In this document: piece after piece, positions 26,011 through 32,734 of the stretch
Layout: the number at the start of each line of letters is the position of its first letter
How positions within the stretch are numbered: position 1 is the stretch's first letter
NCBI GenBank assembly: GCA_044359565.1
Contig: JBIKLX010000003.1
Span: 1-64,000 of the forward strand
DNA: 64,000 nucleotides
DNA from: VFMC01 sp044359565
GTDB taxonomy: Bacteria > Actinomycetota > Acidimicrobiia > Acidimicrobiales > Ilumatobacteraceae
Reading direction: 5' to 3'
Position numbers and translations under genes: made by a program
The notes under the pieces: generated by a model
What the model was told of the DNA's origin: nothing
The model's input: the letters and a program-made list of their open reading frames with translations, nothing else
The model's database searches: none

Positions 26011-26811
26011 ATGAGCCTGTACACCACTTTGCGCGACCGGCTGCGCAGCCAGCAGCCCACGGCGCTGGTCACCGTCGTCGACGGTGTGGGCGTTGGCGCC
26101 AAGCTGCTCGTCGTGCCCGACGGCGAACCGCAGGGCAGCCTCGGCAACGCCGAACTCGATCGCATCGTCGCCCGCGATGCGCTTGCCGAACTCGAAGCCG
26201 GACGCTCGGGCATCCGCCACTACGGCCCCGAGGGTCAGACCACTCCTGAAGACCTGGTCGACTCACCGACGGTGTCGGTGTTCGTCGAGAGCTGGGCGCC
26301 TCCGCCGCAGATGTGGATCTTCGGGGCGGTCGACTTCACTGCCGCACTGTCGCGCGTGGCCAAGGTGCTGGGCTACCGCGTCATCGTGTGCGACGCCCGC
26401 GAGGTGTTCGCGACCCGACGCCGCTTTCCCGCTGCCGACGAGGTGGTGGTGTCGTGGCCAGGCCCGCTGTTCGACCAGCGCGGCGCCCAACTCGGCACCC
26501 GCGACGCGGTGTGCGTCCTCACCCACGACTCGAAGTTCGATGTACCCGCGGTGCGCGGCGCGCTCGCCACGCGGGTGGGCTACATCGGCGTGATGGGTAG
26601 CCGCAAGACGCACGACAAGCGCACCGAGCGGCTCCGCGAGGCAGGTGTCACCGATACTGAATTGGCCCGGCTGATGTCGCCGATCGGGCTGAACCTCGGG
26701 GCACGCACGCCGGAGGAGACCGCGATCTCCATCTGTGCCGAGATCATCGCTCGACGAACCGGGCGACTGGCCCCGTCGCTGCGCGATGCCTCGGGCCCCA
26801 TCCACAGTTGA
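26011..26811 (+). CDS. XdhC-family protein with Rossmann domain
   Basis: 266 aa. N-terminal part is a weakly conserved XdhC domain (TALVTVVDGVGVGAKLLV) without the two Cys of the previous protein. The C-terminal Rossmann domain has MWIFGAVDFTAALSRVAKVLGY near residue 105 (part: FGAVDFTAALSRVA), VCVLTHDSKFDVPAVRGAL, GYIGVMGSRKTHDKR and SPIGLNLGARTPEETAISI, all typical of XdhC. ATG 26011, 7 nt after the preceding stop. Acts as a Mo-cofactor chaperone. Confidence 0.92.
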   Translation: MSLYTTLRDRLRSQQPTALVTVVDGVGVGAKLLVVPDGEPQGSLGNAELDRIVARDALAELEAGRSGIRHYGPEGQTTPEDLVDSPTVSVFVESWAPPPQMWIFGAVDFTAALSRVAKVLGYRVIVCDAREVFATRRRFPAADEVVVSWPGPLFDQRGAQLGTRDAVCVLTHDSKFDVPAVRGALATRVGYIGVMGSRKTHDKRTERLREAGVTDTELARLMSPIGLNLGARTPEETAISICAEIIARRTGRLAPSLRDASGPIHS

Positions 26812-26841
26812 GGCACTGCTCGCCGCCGCTGCGGCGGCGAC

Positions 26842-27543
26842 TCACTCGGTGGGGTTGCCGAAACGGATGGAGCGCCGCTTCAGCACATCGACCTCGACAG
26901 TGCGGCCGCGCTGCGGGGCGTGCACGATGGCCCGATCGACGCCGAGCCACATCATGACATGGCCCGGGTACTGGACCAGGTCGCCGGCCTGGGCGGTTTC
27001 TGCATCGCGCGGTTCGGCAGCACGGATCTGGGCGCCGCTGTTGCGGGGCAGGTCAAACCCGGCCTGGCTCCACGCATAGGTGGTGAGGCCCGAGCAGTCG
27101 AAGCCTTGGCCAGGCTTGCTGGTGTTGCGCCGATAGGGCACACCCAACTGGCTGAGGGCGGCGAGCAGCGCCTGCTGGTGCTCGAGGTCGGCGGCCGCCC
27201 AAGCCGAGCTCATCGCCTCAGCGCTCAGCTCGAGGCGGGCGGCAATGACGGCGGCAAGCGTGTTGCGGGCCACTGCGTAGGCAGCTGCGGCGCCACTTCC
27301 ACCGTCGGTGACCCAGCGGTCGAGCAGAACGAGGGCCTCAGAGGCGGCGGCAGCGGCCGGGTCGTCGAGCCGAGCGACGCCAGCGACGGCCACCGGCGGC
27401 GCGGCGCCAGCGCTGCCCGCGGGGACGGCGAGCGTGCCGACGGCACAGGCCAGGGCGCCACCGAGCACCAGGGCGCGTGCACGCCGGGCGCGGGGCCGCA
27501 TCGAAGTGGGCAGAGAACTGGGTGCTGGGTTGGTGACCGTCAT
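26842..27543 (-). CDS. Secreted NlpC/P60 peptidoglycan endopeptidase
   Basis: 233 aa. Signal sequence: basic start (RPRARRARALVLGGALACAV), cleavage likely near GSAGAA/PPVA. The middle (about 60-135) is an Ala-rich helical linker. The C-terminal NlpC/P60 domain has the catalytic Cys in GFDCSGLTTYAWSQAG, and the catalytic His in YPGHVMMWLG; a third polar residue follows in AIVHAPQ. Cleaves D-Glu/mDAP stem-peptide bonds outside the cell. Has a long leader (27544-27717) with two hairpins, and RBS GGAG 7 nt before ATG. Convergent with xdhC. Confidence 0.9.
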   Translation of the reverse strand: MTVTNPAPSSLPTSMRPRARRARALVLGGALACAVGTLAVPAGSAGAAPPVAVAGVARLDDPAAAAASEALVLLDRWVTDGGSGAAAAYAVARNTLAAVIAARLELSAEAMSSAWAAADLEHQQALLAALSQLGVPYRRNTSKPGQGFDCSGLTTYAWSQAGFDLPRNSGAQIRAAEPRDAETAQAGDLVQYPGHVMMWLGVDRAIVHAPQRGRTVEVDVLKRRSIRFGNPTE

Positions 27544-27780
27544 GTGACGACTCCTCGTTCAGCACACCGCGACGGTGTGCGCTGCTGTCGTGAACCGCTC
27601 GACCGCCCCGAGGGACGGCCGCCCTGATCACGGCAGCGGCGCCGTACGAGAGCGCCACCGCAGCCGTTGCGACCATGGGGTGAGGCACTACGAATGCCTC
27701 GCCCTATCGCCGTAACGGAGCCGACACTATCGTCATCGTTTCGACACAATCAACTTCTTCGTCATCTTTTCGTCATCATT
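27544..27780 (-). promoter_or_regulatory. Promoter and structured leader of the NlpC/P60 gene
   Basis: On the minus strand: TTGATT (27748-27753), 18-nt gap, TAGTGT (27724-27729), giving a start near 27717 and a leader of about 170 nt. Hairpin GGtGAGGCA/TGCCTCgCC lies at 27679-27703 and hairpin GCACACCG/CGGTGTGC at 27562-27580, 8 nt from the RBS. Three copies of TCGTCATC lie at 27730, 27759 and 27770, flanking and overlapping the -35. Candidate operator plus regulatory leader; I could not match it to a known riboswitch. Confidence 0.5.
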
Positions 27781-27822
27781 CCGACGCCGGACGGACATGA
27801 CTCGCGACGCCCTCTCGGCCCG

Positions 27823-27828
27823 TAACCT
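27823..27828 (+). promoter_or_regulatory. -10 box of a leaderless mocA promoter
   Basis: TAACCT, 6 nt before ATG 27835. Confidence 0.5.
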
Positions 27829-27834
27829 GCCCCG

Positions 27835-28443
27835 ATGCCCACTCTCGCCGTCCTGCTCGCCGCCGGCAGTGGCTCGCGATTCCACGGCGGCTGTCACAAA
27901 CTCGATGCAGTGCTGCCATCCGGGTACACCGTGTACGAGCAGTCACTCGGCCATCTCGTCGAGGCGTTCGGCCCGGGTTCCGACACCGGCACCGGCTCTG
28001 CTAACAGCACGGTCGGGGTACTCGTCGTGCACGGCGCCACCGAACGCCTCGTCCCTGCCGGTGTCACCTCGATCGTCAACAACGCCTGGGCATCGGGCCA
28101 AGCCACGTCGGTAGCCACCGCCCTCCGACAGGCCGCAGCGCTGGGGGCCGACGCCATCGTCTTCGGCCTCGCCGATCAGCCCTTCGTGCCACCGGCCACC
28201 TGGCGGGCGGTCGCCGATGCAGCGCCCGAGTGGCCCATCGTCATTGCCACCTATGCTGGTCGCCGTGGTCCGCACCCGGTGCGGCTCCACCAGTCCGTCT
28301 GGCCGCTGGTTCCCACTATCGGCGATGATGGAGCCCGCAGCGTGCTGCGCGATCACCCCGCTCTCGTCCACGAGGTCGCCTGCGAGGGGTCGCCGGCCGA
28401 TATCGACACCCTGGAGGATCTGGAGCGATGGACAAACTCCTGA
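27835..28443 (+). CDS. mocA: MocA-like molybdenum cofactor cytidylyltransferase
   Basis: 202 aa NTP-transferase. N-terminal nucleotide loop LAVLLAAGSGSRFHGGCHKLD (in part: LLAAGSGSRF), then ADAIVFGLADQPFVPP near residue 105 with the metal-binding Asp, and RRGPHPVRLHQSVW near 142. Would make molybdopterin cytosine dinucleotide, the form used by CoxL-type enzymes. Overlaps coxG by 16 bp, so both are translated together. Confidence 0.9.
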   Translation: MPTLAVLLAAGSGSRFHGGCHKLDAVLPSGYTVYEQSLGHLVEAFGPGSDTGTGSANSTVGVLVVHGATERLVPAGVTSIVNNAWASGQATSVATALRQAAALGADAIVFGLADQPFVPPATWRAVADAAPEWPIVIATYAGRRGPHPVRLHQSVWPLVPTIGDDGARSVLRDHPALVHEVACEGSPADIDTLEDLERWTNS

Positions 28444-29162
28444 ACGAGTTCACGGTCGACCAACCGATCGACACGACGTGGGCCGTGCTCACCGACGTCG
28501 AGCGCATTGCGCCGTGCATGCCGGGGGCCACCCTCGAAGAGATCGAAGGCGACGTCTACCGCGGTGTCGTGAAGGTGAAGTTGGGTGCCATCTCGGCCGC
28601 CTTCCGCGGCCAGGCCAGCTTCGTCGAGCGCGACGATGTGAACCATCGCGCCGTACTGCGCGGCGAGGGCCGCGACACCACCGGCAAGGGCAACGCCGAT
28701 GCGCTCATCACGGCGTCGCTCGAGCAGATCAGCCCCACCCAGACCAAGTGCGTCGTCGAGACCGACCTGCGCATCACCGGCAAGGTGGCCCAGTTTGGCC
28801 GCGGCATCATGGGCGATGTCAGCAAGAAGCTCATCACCCAGTTCGCCACCAACTTGAACACGATGCTGGCCGACAGCGAGGCCGCGCCCACGGCAGCCGC
28901 CGCGCAGCCCGTAGCCGCAGCAACGGCCGACACCGCACAGCCCGCTGCCGAACCGGCTGCGGCATCCACCGATGACACATCGGCAGCTGGCAGCTCGGCT
29001 GGCGGCGCCACCGACAACGTCCGCAAGATCAACGGCCCTGCCAACGAGCCGATCGAGTTGTCCGGTCTGGCCGGCAACGCTGTGCTCAAGCGGGTGCTTC
29101 CCGTTGTGGGCGGCATCGTGTTGCTGCTGCTCGTGCTGCGCCTGCGCCGCCGCCGCCACTGA
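28428..29162 (+). CDS. coxG: CoxG: SRPBCC-fold membrane anchor protein for the Mo hydroxylase
   Basis: 244 aa. N-terminal START/SRPBCC domain (about 1-145): VLTDVERIAPCMPGATLEE, VKVKLGAISAAFRGQA, GKVAQFGRGIMGDVSKKL. Then an Ala/Thr/Pro-rich linker (about 150-200) and a C-terminal membrane helix VVGGIVLLLLVLRLRRRRH with a basic end. In Oligotropha CoxG recruits CO dehydrogenase to the membrane. RBS GGAG lies in the end of mocA. Last clear gene of the island; DUF501 follows after 11 nt. Confidence 0.94.
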   Translation: MDKLLNEFTVDQPIDTTWAVLTDVERIAPCMPGATLEEIEGDVYRGVVKVKLGAISAAFRGQASFVERDDVNHRAVLRGEGRDTTGKGNADALITASLEQISPTQTKCVVETDLRITGKVAQFGRGIMGDVSKKLITQFATNLNTMLADSEAAPTAAAAQPVAAATADTAQPAAEPAAASTDDTSAAGSSAGGATDNVRKINGPANEPIELSGLAGNAVLKRVLPVVGGIVLLLLVLRLRRRRH

Positions 29163-29173
29163 TCCAGTCGGTC

Positions 29174-29674
29174 GTGGCGATCGCTCCCCTTCCGGCGCCG
29201 TCGGTCGACGACCGCGAACGAGTCCGTCGGCTCTTGGGCCGCGAGCCGCTCGGCGCCTATGAGGTGGTCGTACGCGACGTGGCTGGCGACCCGGTGGTGC
29301 TGCGCAACGCAGCCCTGCTCGACGACGGCACCCCGATGCCCACCCGCTACTGGCTGGTGGGTCACGCCGAGGTGGTGGCCGTCAGCAGGCTCGAGGCGGC
29401 CGGGGCGGTGCGCCGCGCCGAGGCCGAGCTCGACCCGGAAGCCGTCGCCGACGCGCACCGTCGCTATGCAGCCGAACGCGACGCCACCATCGACCCCGGC
29501 CATCAGGGTCCGCGCCCCTTCGGCGGGGTCGCCGGCACCCGTCGGGGCGTGAAATGCCTTCACGCCCACTACGCCTGGTACCTCGCGGGAGGCGATGACC
29601 CCATCGGCCGCTGGGTGGCCGACCGCCTCGCCGAGGCCGGTGTCGCCACGACGACGCGGGTGGAGGCACGATGA
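29174..29674 (+). CDS. DUF501 family protein
   Basis: 166 aa. Function unknown. Recognised by VRRLLGREPLGAYEVVVRD, DGTPMPTRYWLVG, EAAGAVRRAEAELDP, and the conserved Cys/His end GVKCLHAHYAWYLAGGDDPIG. In many actinobacteria DUF501 lies directly after eno and ftsB and before ppx. Here eno-ftsB are 25.8 kb upstream while a Ppx-like gene follows at once (ATGA overlap). GTG 29174 has no clear RBS and may be coupled to coxG. Confidence 0.88.
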   Translation: MAIAPLPAPSVDDRERVRRLLGREPLGAYEVVVRDVAGDPVVLRNAALLDDGTPMPTRYWLVGHAEVVAVSRLEAAGAVRRAEAELDPEAVADAHRRYAAERDATIDPGHQGPRPFGGVAGTRRGVKCLHAHYAWYLAGGDDPIGRWVADRLAEAGVATTTRVEAR

Positions 29675-30168
29675 CCACGGAGACGTCAACCACCGCTGTC
29701 GTCACCCTGGCCACCCATGCGCTCGTGATCGACCTGCACACCGCCGACCCGGGCGATCGGCTCAGCCGCGAGCTCCCCATCGGCATCGACCTGCTGCTAC
29801 GCCAGCACCTCTTGAGCGATCCGCCTCGGCCCGAGGAACTCACCAACGCCATCGGCTCGGTGGCCGACCACATCGACGACCTCGTCATCGAACGACCCGA
29901 TCTGCTCGGTGCTGCGGTGCATCTCCGTGGCCCGCTGGCCGAAGCGGTCGCGGCCGTCGAGCACGGCGGCGAGCCACCCCTGCCGTTCGTGCTCGAGCGT
30001 GGCGCGGCCGAAGACGTCTTTCGCACCCTCGCCACCGAGGCCGCCGCCCAGCGTCGGCTCAACCCGGGTCTGCCAACCGACCTCGTCGATTCGGTGGTGG
30101 CCGGGTGCTGCACCGTGGTCGGTGTGATGCGCCGCCTCCAACTCGCCGACGTTACGGTGAGCCGATGA
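29671..30168 (+). CDS. Truncated Ppx/GppA-like protein (C-terminal half only)
   Basis: 165 aa, about half a normal Ppx/GppA exopolyphosphatase. What remains matches the second lobe: SRELPIGIDLLLRQHLLSDPP near residue 31 (in part: LPIGIDLLLRQ), LLGAAVHLRGPLAEAV, EDVFRTLATEAAAQRR near 113, NPGLPTDLVDSVVAGCCTVV near 133, MRRLQLADVTVSR at the end. The first ATP-binding lobe with the DxGTNS motif is absent and the final SEGLREG-type segment is cut. It cannot be a normal phosphatase. It could be a degenerate remnant or a repurposed domain. Overlaps DUF501 (ATGA) and the next ATG by 4 bp. Confidence 0.7.
   Translation: MTTETSTTAVVTLATHALVIDLHTADPGDRLSRELPIGIDLLLRQHLLSDPPRPEELTNAIGSVADHIDDLVIERPDLLGAAVHLRGPLAEAVAAVEHGGEPPLPFVLERGAAEDVFRTLATEAAAQRRLNPGLPTDLVDSVVAGCCTVVGVMRRLQLADVTVSR
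30153..30158 (+). promoter_or_regulatory. -10 box of a leaderless promoter
   Basis: TACGGT, 6 nt before ATG 30165, inside the end of the Ppx-like gene. Confidence 0.4.
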
Positions 30169-30794
30169 GCAGCACCGGGCACCCCTCGCTGCCGCCGGCG
30201 GCGGGTCTGCGTCTCTACGGCCAGCGGGTGATGCTGCGTCCGCTCAGCCCCGCCGACTTCCCGCAGTGGTCGGAGGTCCGCGTGCGCAACGAGGACTGGC
30301 TGGTGCCGTGGGAACCCACCCGGCTCACCCGCCTGGCCGACCCGACCCGGTCGCGCGACGCCTTCAGCGCACGGTGCGCAGCACGCGACCGCGAGCGCCA
30401 CGCCGGCCTCGCGTACGGCTTCGGACTGTTCGTCGACAACTTCTTCGCCGGCGAGATCAACCTCAACTCCATCAGCCGCGGCGCTATGCAGGGCGGCACC
30501 GTCGGCTACTGGATCGACCAGGCGCGGGCCGGCAACGGGTACATCGCCGAGAGCGTGCTGGTGCTCATCCGGTTCGCGTTCGACGAACTGCACCTGCACC
30601 GGCTCGAGATCTGCATCGTGCCGCGCAACACCAACAGTCGACGGGTGATGGAGAAACTGCGCATCCGCGAAGAAGGTGTCGCGCAGCGGTTCCTCGAGAT
30701 CAACGGCGTGTGGGAAGACCACATCCGCTATGGCATCACGGTGGAGGAGTGGCAGCAGCGCCGCAACGAACTCCTCTCCGTGTGGATCAGTTAG
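30165..30794 (+). CDS. GNAT-family N-acetyltransferase (RimJ/RimL-like)
   Basis: 209 aa. GNAT fold: RVMLRPLSPADFPQW at the N-terminus, GTVGYWIDQARAGNGYIAESV (in part: GYWIDQARAGNGYIAE) forming the acetyl-CoA loop, LHRLEICIVPRNTNSRRVMEKL near residue 145, and FLEINGVWEDHIRYGIT, the usual RimJ ending. Probably acetylates a protein N-terminus. ATG 30165 is supported by the -10 box. Convergent with the next gene. Confidence 0.9.
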   Translation: MSSTGHPSLPPAAGLRLYGQRVMLRPLSPADFPQWSEVRVRNEDWLVPWEPTRLTRLADPTRSRDAFSARCAARDRERHAGLAYGFGLFVDNFFAGEINLNSISRGAMQGGTVGYWIDQARAGNGYIAESVLVLIRFAFDELHLHRLEICIVPRNTNSRRVMEKLRIREEGVAQRFLEINGVWEDHIRYGITVEEWQQRRNELLSVWIS

Positions 30795-30801
30795 CCGCCG
30801 A

Positions 30802-31113
30802 TCACTCGGCGACGAGGCGGAAGGCCTGCGCCTTCGCCTTGCGCACCGCGCTGCGCCGCTTCCACATCTTCGTCTTCCAGTGACGCACCGGACGGCGGGC
30901 CGCATCGGCCTTCGCCCGCTCGGCATCGTGGTGATGCAACGGCACCCACGCCCGGCCAGGCTCGTGCACCTCGTCGGGAGCCGACCCGGCACTTACCTGG
31001 CTCGCCACCGCGTGCAGCTCGCTGTTGATGCGATGCCGCTCGTTGTGGGCGTGCGCCCGCAGGTCCATCTTCGGTGGCGGTGCCACTTCCTGACTGCGAT
31101 GACGACTGCTCAT
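30802..31113 (-). CDS. Small basic hypothetical protein
   Basis: 103 aa, not recognised. Start ATG 31113 has a very good RBS (GGAGGT, 5 nt upstream), better than most in the window. Rich in His, Arg and Lys: MSSRHRSQEVAPPPKMDLR, LHHHDAERAKADAARRPVR, KTKMWKRRSAVRKAKAQAF. No membrane helix or signal. Charge suggests nucleic-acid or ribosome contact; inference only. Confidence 0.68.
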   Translation of the reverse strand: MSSRHRSQEVAPPPKMDLRAHAHNERHRINSELHAVASQVSAGSAPDEVHEPGRAWVPLHHHDAERAKADAARRPVRHWKTKMWKRRSAVRKAKAQAFRLVAE

Positions 31114-31250
31114 CTGGTACCTCCGTTGTCTCTCGGAACGTACGGGCTGATGTGCCTCCCGTGATCGCACGGTAAACCCATCGGCCGGATCGCGACAGGG
31201 CCTTTCGGTAACAATCGTGCGCGGTTTTGATCACCCTCCGCGGTGGGCGA

Positions 31251-32054
31251 TCAGGCCGGCTTCGACGAGATCTTCTTCGCCAGCGCAGCCAATCGCTCGG
31301 CAAACCAGGGTTGGCGCGTGCTCCACACCTGCGGGTCGAGTTCGCGCTTCACCGCGGCCGGATGGGTATCGACGTCGGCCATCGCCTGGATGGTCTTCTT
31401 CACTTCGATCACCAACTCGCGCGGCGCCGACGCGGCGCGACCCGCCATCTGGCGCGCCACGACCAGCAACTGGTCGTCGTCGACACAGCGGTGCACCAGA
31501 CCCACCCGCTCGGCTTCGGCGCCGTCCATCACCTCGCCGAACACCACACCGGCGAACGTCGCCTGCGGGCCGACGATGCGGCGCAGCATCCACGTGTGCC
31601 CACCGCCGGGATGGATACCGATCTGCAGGAAGCGGGTGTCGAATCGGGCCCTGCGGGCGGCGAGGCGCAGGTCGCAGCCGAGCGCGAGGTTCATCCCGGC
31701 GCCGACGGCCGCGCCGTTCACTGCGGCGATGGTGGGCAGTGGGCTGCGGGCGATGCGCAGGAACCCTTCGTAGATGGAACCGAGGCTCTCCTCGGTGGCC
31801 TCGGCCAGGTTGCCCAGGTTGGCGCCCGCACAGAACGCCGGAGCAGTTCCGGTGACCACCACGGCACCCACCGTCGGATCGGCCTCGATGCGGTCCATCG
31901 CCGCCACGATCTCGGCCACCAGTGGTGCAGTGAGCGTGTTGCGTTCGATGGGATTGTTCAAGGTGAGCGTCGCAACCTGCGGGCCACCCGCGGCCTGCTC
32001 GGGATCGGCAGGCGTGAGTTCGACGAGGACCAACGGGCTGGATGCATCAGACAT
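31251..32054 (-). CDS. Enoyl-CoA hydratase/isomerase family protein (crotonase)
   Basis: 267 aa. Oxyanion-hole segments PAFCAGANLGNL near residue 78 and AAVNGAAVGAGMNLALGCDLRLA near 112 (in part: GAAVGAGMNLALGCDL). FQIG-type HPGGG region: LQIGIHPGGGHTWML. Catalytic acidic position: FGEVMDGAEAERVGLVH. Acts in fatty-acid or acyl-CoA degradation. ATG 32054 follows a CAGAAT box by 6 nt on the minus strand. An in-frame upstream ATG at 32102 is less likely. Divergent from the next gene, 50 bp apart. Confidence 0.9.
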   Translation of the reverse strand: MSDASSPLVLVELTPADPEQAAGGPQVATLTLNNPIERNTLTAPLVAEIVAAMDRIEADPTVGAVVVTGTAPAFCAGANLGNLAEATEESLGSIYEGFLRIARSPLPTIAAVNGAAVGAGMNLALGCDLRLAARRARFDTRFLQIGIHPGGGHTWMLRRIVGPQATFAGVVFGEVMDGAEAERVGLVHRCVDDDQLLVVARQMAGRAASAPRELVIEVKKTIQAMADVDTHPAAVKRELDPQVWSTRQPWFAERLAALAKKISSKPA

Positions 32055-32060
32055 GGGGCG

Positions 32061-32066
32061 ATTCTG
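32061..32066 (-). promoter_or_regulatory. -10-like box for the crotonase gene
   Basis: CAGAAT on the minus strand, 6 nt before ATG 32054; first base deviates from TAnnnT. Confidence 0.3.
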
Positions 32067-32089
32067 CCACGGCCCTGCCACCCGAGGGG

Positions 32090-32095
32090 TAGCGT
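32090..32095 (+). promoter_or_regulatory. -10 box of a leaderless promoter
   Basis: TAGCGT, 9 nt before ATG 32105. Confidence 0.45.
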
Positions 32096-32104
32096 CGCCC
32101 ACGC

Positions 32105-32716
32105 ATGCTCGACCACATCTTCACCGACGCGATCGGCGCGCTGCGCGAGGCCTTCGAGGCAGCGTTCCTCGAGCGGCAGGCCTTCGAGGAACACTTCCAG
32201 GCCGATGTGCTGTTGGGCGACCTCACGTGGGAGACCAGTTACGGACTGCCCGGCGAAGGGCTGCCGCCCCGCGTGGTGGCGCACATCACCTTCGACTGGC
32301 CCACATGGAGCCAGACCGCGTACCGGCGCTGGTACGTCGACGAGATCCTCGAGCAGCTCCCTGCCATCGAGATCGAGATCGTGCTGCGCATCCAGCGCCT
32401 CAGCGAGCAGCCTTCACCGACCCTGCTGGCCGACATCGCGCCCGATACCAGTCCACTCATCGGCGACGGCCGCCTCGAGCGGGCGGGCACCACGGTGGAG
32501 ATCACCTATGCCGACGACCCCGACGAGCAACCCCAGTATGCGATGGAGGTCACCTACGAAGGCCTGTACGAACTGGCCGAGCCCACCCTCGCCGATGGTT
32601 CGAGCCAGCTGCTCGACGAGCACTTCGGAGCGTTGGGTGGTTGGGTGGCCTCCACGCTGGTTCGCCTCGGCGATCTGAAGTTGCAGTTCCTTCCGGCCGA
32701 CGACGAAGGCGACTGA
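32105..32716 (+). CDS. Hypothetical acidic protein between two crotonase genes
   Basis: 203 aa, not recognised. Soluble, acidic, with many aromatic residues (LTWETSYGLPGEGLPPRVVA, FDWPTWSQTAYRRWYVDEIL). No Cys cluster, signal or membrane helix. The leaderless box supports the start. It is followed after 18 nt by an enoyl-CoA hydratase gene on the same strand and preceded divergently by another. Confidence 0.72.
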   Translation: MLDHIFTDAIGALREAFEAAFLERQAFEEHFQADVLLGDLTWETSYGLPGEGLPPRVVAHITFDWPTWSQTAYRRWYVDEILEQLPAIEIEIVLRIQRLSEQPSPTLLADIAPDTSPLIGDGRLERAGTTVEITYADDPDEQPQYAMEVTYEGLYELAEPTLADGSSQLLDEHFGALGGWVASTLVRLGDLKLQFLPADDEGD

Positions 32717-32734
32717 CGCGCGAGGATCGCGCCC

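Noticed and set aside
27544..27720. A cyclic-di-AMP (ydaO) riboswitch before the NlpC/P60 gene
   Set aside because: The gene type fits, but I could not find the conserved core in the leader; left as an unclassified leader.
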